DNA from: Myxococcales bacterium
GTDB taxonomy: Bacteria; Myxococcota_A; Polyangia; Polyangiales; Polyangiaceae
Direction: 5' to 3'
Assembly: GCA_947473045.1 (NCBI GenBank)
Contig: CANJCO010000051.1
Coordinates: 1 to 38,408, forward strand
DNA: 38,408 nt
In this document: piece after piece, positions 33,890 to 38,408 of the stretch
Numbering within the stretch: the first letter of the stretch is position 1
How the letters are laid out: each line of letters starts with the position of its first letter
Made by a program: the position numbers and the translations under genes
Notes under the pieces: generated by a model
What the model saw: only the letters and a program-made list of their open reading frames with translations
Databases searched by the model: none
What the model was told of the DNA's origin: nothing

Positions 33890-35527
33890 TTACTCCGACC
33901 TGGTCGCGACCCTGCCCTGCGCCGTCTCCGAATAGGTAATTCCGCTAAACGTCCGCAACGCGCTGTTTTGCTGCCACTCGCCAGCGAACAGCACGACGGT
34001 TCGGCCGCGCACGTCGTTGCACGGAATACCTACGCGTTCGCGGTCGTAGGCGCGCATGTCGATGGGTTGTCCGTCGACGCGCGACACCCAACGCGCGAAC
34101 TCAACCGGCATCGATTCGAGTCGGACGTCGACGTCATACTCGGCTTTCAGTCGGTATTTCACGACCTCAAGCTGAAGGCGGCCCACCGCGCCGAGGATCA
34201 TGTCGCCCGCCAGCCCTTCGACGGGGCGGTAGAGCTGAATGGTCCCCTCCTGAGCGAGCTGATCGAGGCCTTGTTTCAGCTGCTTTCGTCGCATCGGATC
34301 GGCCATCACAGCGCGCACGAAGTGCTCGGGAGCAAAGCTGGGGATCTCTTCAAAAGAGAACTCGGGGCCGCTGGTGAGCGTGTCGCCTATTTCGAATATT
34401 CCGGGGTCGTAGACTCCCATGACATCGCCTGCATATCCCTCTTCGACGATCGTGCGCTCCTGCGCCATGAACGTCGTGGGGTTGGCCAGCCGAATGTCTT
34501 TGTGGGTGCGCACGTGCCGCACCTTCATGCCGCGATCGAACTTTCCGGAGCACACGCGCAAAAACGCGACGCGATCGCGGTGCGCCTTGTTCATGTTCGC
34601 CTGAATCTTGAAGACGAACGCGCTGAACGTGTCGCTGTCGGGCGATATCGACCCACGATCGGTGAGGCGCGGCAACGGCGCCGGCATGAGCTCGCAGAAG
34701 CTGTCCAAAAACGCCTGCAGTCCGAAGTTGTTCACCGCGCTGCCGAAGAACATCGGGCTCACGTCGCCCTTCACGAAGCGCTCCATGTCGAACGCGTCGC
34801 CCGCCATTTCGAGAAGATCAGCCTCTTCGCGCAGGCGGTCGTAGCCTTCCTGCTCGAGCTCCTCGCGCAGGAACGGGTCGTCGAGGCCGGTCACCGTCAT
34901 CGACGCGACCTCGGCGCCGGACGCAGAGCTCGAGTTCGCCCGCTTGGCATCGAACAGCTGCACCTCTCGCTTTTGCCGGTGATAGACGCCCCTAAAAGTC
35001 GCGCCCCGGTAGATGGGCCACGTCACGGGATAGACGCCTATGCCAAGCACATGCTCAACCTCGCCGATCAGGTCGAACGGCTCACGTCCAGGGCGGTCGA
35101 GCTTGTTGACGAAGCTGAAAATGGGCATTTTTCGCTGTTTGCAAACGCGAAACAGCTTCTTGGTCTGAACCTCCACGCCCTTGGCGCAGTCGAGCAGCAT
35201 CACCGCACCGTCGGCGGCGTGCAGGGTGCGATAGGTGTCTTCGCTGAAGTCGGCGTGCCCGGGAGTGTCGAGCAGGTTCATCTGCAGTCCGCGATACGGA
35301 AACTGCAGCACGCTCGAGGTAATCGAGATGCCGCGCTCGCGCTCCATTTCCATCCAGTCACTGACGGCCGATGCACGCCCGCGCTTCGCTTTCACGGCGC
35401 CTGCGAGCTGAATCGCGCCCCCGTAAAGCAGCAGCTTCTCGGTAAGGGTCGTTTTGCCCGCATCGGGATGGCTGATGATCGCGAACGTCTTGCGACGCTT
35501 GATCTCGGTTTCGACGGCGGTACTCAT
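33890..35527 (-). CDS. prfC: Peptide chain release factor 3
   Basis: ATG 35527 gives 545 residues, close to the usual RF3 length. The frame extends to 35656 but that part is not conserved-looking. GTPase motifs are SHPDAGKTT (19-27), DTPGH (87-91) and NKLD (141-144), and the RF3-typical SDWMEMERERGISITSSV follows switch I. C-terminal domains resemble EF-G domains II and III with IQANMNKAHRDRVAF and VGAVGRLQLEVV. RF3 recycles release factors RF1 and RF2 from the ribosome after termination. It is divergent from the OPT transporter with an 88-bp gap between starts. Confidence 0.96.
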   Translation of the reverse strand: MSTAVETEIKRRKTFAIISHPDAGKTTLTEKLLLYGGAIQLAGAVKAKRGRASAVSDWMEMERERGISITSSVLQFPYRGLQMNLLDTPGHADFSEDTYRTLHAADGAVMLLDCAKGVEVQTKKLFRVCKQRKMPIFSFVNKLDRPGREPFDLIGEVEHVLGIGVYPVTWPIYRGATFRGVYHRQKREVQLFDAKRANSSSASGAEVASMTVTGLDDPFLREELEQEGYDRLREEADLLEMAGDAFDMERFVKGDVSPMFFGSAVNNFGLQAFLDSFCELMPAPLPRLTDRGSISPDSDTFSAFVFKIQANMNKAHRDRVAFLRVCSGKFDRGMKVRHVRTHKDIRLANPTTFMAQERTIVEEGYAGDVMGVYDPGIFEIGDTLTSGPEFSFEEIPSFAPEHFVRAVMADPMRRKQLKQGLDQLAQEGTIQLYRPVEGLAGDMILGAVGRLQLEVVKYRLKAEYDVDVRLESMPVEFARWVSRVDGQPIDMRAYDRERVGIPCNDVRGRTVVLFAGEWQQNSALRTFSGITYSETAQGRVATRSE

Positions 35528-35615
35528 CGTTGACCGTTCGGTAGCACTTCTCCGTGCCTCCGTCGCGTTCAGCATGGTTGCATGCTGCACGCATCTGCGA
35601 CTAAACCAACCATTC

Positions 35616-37592
35616 ATGAGCCAAGAGACCGCAAGCGAAGCAGTCGACGCGATCAAGCACTCCGCGCAAGTCGCGAAGTTCGAACCGTCCGGCGATCCTG
35701 AGGTCGATTGGTACCGCTCGACCTACCGCGGCAACGAGCGGCAGTTCACCGTGCGCAGCTTCATGATGGGCACGGTGCTCGGCGCGCTCATGGCGCTGTC
35801 GAACCTCTACGTCGGGCTCAAGACGGGCTGGGGCCTCGGTGTTGCCATCACCGCGTGTATCCTGTCGTTTGCCGTCTATTCGACGCTCGCAAAGCTCCTT
35901 CCGTTCATCTTCGGCAAAAATCTCACGATGCTTGAGAACAATGCCATGCAGTCGACCGCTTCGTCGGCGGCCTCGACCACGACGGTAATCGTGTCGTCCG
36001 CGATATCGGCGCTCTTGATGGTTCGCGGCAAGCACCTGCCGATGCTCACCCTGATGGGCTGGCTGTTCTTCATGGCCGTGCTCGGGACGGTGATGGCGAT
36101 TCCGATGAAGCGTCAGATGATCAACATCGAACAGCTGCGCTTTCCTTCCGGCACCGCGGCCGCGGAGACCCTGAAATCGCTCTACGGCAAGGGCGCTGAG
36201 GCCATCGACAAGGCTCGCGCGCTCTTCGTGGCGATGGGCGTCGGGGCGCTCGTGGCCTGGCTGCGCGACGCGCACGCAGCCGCAGGGCACGGCATCCTCG
36301 GCATCTTCACGAAATTCAGCAAAATACCCGCAAACATCCCGTTTCCGTTCCTGAAGATCCGCGGACTCCCGCTCGCGCAATACACGGTGTCCTTCGAGGG
36401 CTCCCTCATCATGGTCGCGGCGGGCGCGCTCATCGGGCTGCGCACGACCATCAGCATGGTCGTCGGCGCCTTCATCAACTTCGCCGTCATCGCCCCCATG
36501 GCGCTCGAGCACGGCGTCATCAAGACCCACGCGGGCCCCGACGGAAGCGCGATGCTCGGCTACCGCGCGATCGTAAGCTTCAGCCTGTGGCCCGGCGCGG
36601 CGCTCATGGTCACCAGTGGGCTGCTCAGCTTCGCGCTGCAGTGGCGCACGATGGTGCGTGCGTTCAGCGGGTTCGGCAAGATGTTCTCCCGGCCGGAAGG
36701 CAAGCCGAAGACCTTCACGCCGGGCGACATGAACAGCATCGACGCCGTGCGCGCTGAAATGGACAAGATCGAGGTGCCAAGCTCATGGTTCGTCGGAGGC
36801 ACGCTGGTGTCGACCGTCGGCCTCGTGGCGATCGGATGGGCCGCCTTCGACATTCGCCCATGGCTCGGCGTAGTCGCGGTGATGCTGTCGTTCGTGCTCG
36901 CGATCGTCGCCTGCCGCGCGACCGGAGAAACTGACATCACGCCCGTGGGCGCGATGGGAAAAATCACGCAGCTCACCTACGGCGTGCTCGCGCCAGCCAA
37001 GGTCGTCACCAACTTGATGACGGCGAGTATTACGGCCGGCGCAGCGTCCAGCTCAGCCGATCTGCTCAACGACCTGAAGAGCGGCTACCTGCTCGGAGCG
37101 AACCCCCGCCAACAATTTCTCGCCCAGCTCTCCGGCACGCTCATCGGCACAGTGGTCGTGGTGCCTGCATTCTACATGCTTGTTCCGACCCCCGACATGC
37201 TCGGAACCGATCGTTTTCCGGCGCCTTCGGCACAGGTCTGGAAAGGCGTGGCGGAGGTGCTCGCGAACGGCGTCGAGTCACTCCACCCGTGGGCCCGGTG
37301 GGGCATGGTGATCGGCGGCGGCGTGGGCCTCGTGCTCCCGCTGCTCGAGCTCGCGTTCCCGAAACACAAGAAGTTCATCCCGAGCGCGACTGGGCTCGGC
37401 CTGGCGCTCGTCATCCCGTTTTGGAACTCGCTTTCGATGTTCCTGGGCGCGCTCATCGCCTTCGTGTGGGAGAAACTGAACAAGGACCACGCGGAACGTT
37501 ACGTCGTGCCGGTCAGCTCGGGCCTCATCGCCGGAGAAAGCCTCCTCGGCGTGGCCGTGGCGATGCTCACGGTCTTCGGATATCTCGAGTAA
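35616..37592 (+). CDS. OPT-family oligopeptide/metal-chelate transporter
   Basis: ATG 35616 gives 658 residues; the frame is open upstream but overlaps the release factor promoter. Sixteen or so hydrophobic helices and the QFTVRSFMMGTVLGALMALSNLY region are typical of OPT transporters (oligopeptide or siderophore/metal-chelate uptake). The motif NLYVGLKTGWGLGVA and the SSADLLNDLKSGYLLGANPR segment support the family. Many Gly-rich helix packing motifs occur. The substrate is not visible in the sequence. Confidence 0.93.
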   Translation: MSQETASEAVDAIKHSAQVAKFEPSGDPEVDWYRSTYRGNERQFTVRSFMMGTVLGALMALSNLYVGLKTGWGLGVAITACILSFAVYSTLAKLLPFIFGKNLTMLENNAMQSTASSAASTTTVIVSSAISALLMVRGKHLPMLTLMGWLFFMAVLGTVMAIPMKRQMINIEQLRFPSGTAAAETLKSLYGKGAEAIDKARALFVAMGVGALVAWLRDAHAAAGHGILGIFTKFSKIPANIPFPFLKIRGLPLAQYTVSFEGSLIMVAAGALIGLRTTISMVVGAFINFAVIAPMALEHGVIKTHAGPDGSAMLGYRAIVSFSLWPGAALMVTSGLLSFALQWRTMVRAFSGFGKMFSRPEGKPKTFTPGDMNSIDAVRAEMDKIEVPSSWFVGGTLVSTVGLVAIGWAAFDIRPWLGVVAVMLSFVLAIVACRATGETDITPVGAMGKITQLTYGVLAPAKVVTNLMTASITAGAASSSADLLNDLKSGYLLGANPRQQFLAQLSGTLIGTVVVVPAFYMLVPTPDMLGTDRFPAPSAQVWKGVAEVLANGVESLHPWARWGMVIGGGVGLVLPLLELAFPKHKKFIPSATGLGLALVIPFWNSLSMFLGALIAFVWEKLNKDHAERYVVPVSSGLIAGESLLGVAVAMLTVFGYLE

Positions 37593-37730
37593 CCGCCCGG
37601 TCACGAGACGGCGAGCGCGCGACCGCGAGCGCTGCACCCGCCGCTGACGCCGCACAACCCGCGCATTTGGCGACGTCGGATCAGGCGGAACTCCATCGGG
37701 CGACCGCGCGGCGTCAAACTGACTCTGTCC

Positions 37731-37784
37731 GCGTCACGAACCGCGGCGCCAGGAAGTCGACCGCGACCGCGCGTCGTCAGAGCC
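37731..37784. repeat. Diverged dispersed repeat copy A
   Basis: Shares GTCACGAACCGCG, AGGAAGTCGAC and CGCGTCGTCA with copies at 37939-37999 and, more weakly, 38233-38281. Confidence 0.45.
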
Positions 37785-37938
37785 CGAACCGAGGCCGGGG
37801 AGCACAGCCGAGATCAACGGCCCGGCCCGCGTCGGCGTCTGCCAACGTGCCCGGCCGACGGGCACGGTCAGGGTCCCCGCCGCTCCGTGCCGGACACGGA
37901 ACGCGGGGCGCCCGTGTGCCGGCCCGGCTGGATCACTG

Positions 37939-37999
37939 CGCATCGCGAAACACAGCGCGTCGCCCGGAAGTCGACGGCGACTCCGCGTCGTCAAATACC
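37939..37999. repeat. Diverged dispersed repeat copy B
   Basis: Carries CATCGCGAAACACAGCG followed by CGGAAGTCGACGGCGAC and CGCGTCGTCA, parallel to copy A. Confidence 0.45.
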
Positions 38000-38137
38000 T
38001 ACAGCCCGGGTGCAGCGCAGAAACCTCCGAATCGCCCCGCATCCGCGCCCGCGCGGGCTCTCCCCCGAAGCGCGGGCAACAGCGCTGGCGAGGCCCCGCG
38101 ACGAAGGCGCCCTCCCAAGCCGCTCCCTTGATGAAGC

Positions 38138-38408
38138 TCAAACGCGCACTTCCGAGGCCGCCTCGCGTCGTCGTGCGAAGGATTTCGGGCGCGGCGCCGG
38201 CGCCCCTCCCGCGCCGCCTACCGCGTCAAGGCCATCACGAACCGCGCAGCCAGAAGTGCCACCGACGTCGAGCGCCCGATCGAGCTCGACCTCCACGCGG
38301 GCAAGGCGCACGGTAACGCCGGGCACCCCGACCAGGGCGAGGCGAACGTCCTCGAGGACGAGCCCGCCAAACCGCGGCTGGAGGTGCCCGATGTCTATCG
38401 TCACGCCC
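38138..38408 (-). CDS. Partial AsmA/TamB-like fragment at the window edge
   Basis: On the minus strand the right edge reads HLQPRFGGLVLEDVRLAL followed by VGVPGVTVRLARVEVEL. This resembles the start of AsmA/TamB-type proteins, where a transmembrane segment precedes strands such as LEDVRL and VTVRLxRVEV. The frame then runs into a sequence similar to the dispersed repeats (TSGCAVRDGLDAVGG) and stops at 38138. The C-terminal portion may thus be a frameshift or junction artefact. The true gene probably begins outside the window. Confidence 0.3.
   Translation of the reverse strand, partial: GVTIDIGHLQPRFGGLVLEDVRLALVGVPGVTVRLARVEVELDRALDVGGTSGCAVRDGLDAVGGAGGAPAPRPKSFARRREAASEVRV

Larger units (their letters stand above)
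37593..38137. other. Gene-poor region with diverged dispersed repeats
   Basis: No reading frame here has a believable start and composition. The most visible structure is a repeat in three or more diverged copies (37731-37784, 37939-37999, and 38233-38281 past the next gene). They share the core GGAAGTCGAC and a CGCGTCGTCA tail (25 of 28 bases match in the best pair). It may be a degraded interspersed element. Confidence 0.5.

Overview
The window is a high-GC chromosomal segment. Many secreted lipoproteins carry a lipobox followed by a long Asp/Ala/Pro-rich linker. Alongside these are a SUMF1-type lipoprotein, an orphan receiver protein with a DUF4388/PATAN domain, stacked carboxypeptidase-regulatory domains joined to a PDZ domain, and a small J-domain protein. 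This mix suggests a Myxococcota (Polyangia-like) bacterium. That placement is an inference from gene style, not from a marker gene. The window reads as an ordinary chromosome core with a few poorly explained islands. I see no phage, insertion sequence, CRISPR array or rRNA.

Layout. 1-313: gene-free, with four consecutive perfect hairpins. 314-3590: two secreted lipoproteins (an SGNH/sialate-esterase-like hydrolase and a propeller-like protein) and two serine tRNAs (CGA on plus, GGA on minus). 3658-8765, minus: a receiver protein with a C-terminal membrane anchor, overlapping by 4 bp a sulfatase-fold lipoprotein that lacks its catalytic residue. 8844-12702, plus: a compact four-gene unit (Eis-like acetyltransferase, multi-pass membrane protein, secreted single-span protein, gluzincin peptidase). 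12707-12815: five tandem 22-bp palindromic repeats between convergent genes. 12822-16976: divergent von Willebrand A lipoprotein and a large CarbD/PDZ protein.

16979-23055, minus: a five-gene run containing an unrecognised 711-residue protein with DnaJ-type zinc motifs, a thiolase, a DEDDh exonuclease, a TPR lipoprotein with a degenerate retropepsin domain, and coaD. 23289-26074: MAPEG protein, a relic of a VOC/glyoxalase gene, a J-domain protein, a Cys-rich lipoprotein and an SPFH/band 7 protein. 26091-29383, minus: a tight run of a zinc-ribbon membrane protein, SDR reductase, 3-hydroxyacyl-CoA dehydrogenase and methyltransferase. 29461-33837: prolyl oligopeptidase, an AT-rich gap, SUMF1 lipoprotein, AT-hook protein and SnoaL-like protein. 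33890-37592: release factor 3, divergent from an OPT-family transporter. 37593-38408: no confident gene, a set of diverged dispersed repeats, and a possible AsmA/TamB-like fragment at the edge.

How the genes work together. The thiolase, SDR and 3-hydroxyacyl-CoA dehydrogenase can supply steps of beta-oxidation or short-chain acyl-CoA metabolism, but they sit in two transcription units. Several pairs overlap by 4 bp (GTGA, TTGA or ATGA), which suggests translational coupling: receiver/sulfatase-like, acetyltransferase/membrane protein, secreted protein/peptidase, retropepsin-like/coaD and zinc-ribbon/SDR. The most unusual items are the catalytically degenerate enzyme folds (sulfatase-like and retropepsin-like), the membrane-anchored receiver protein, the 711-residue protein, and the non-coding hairpin and repeat arrays.
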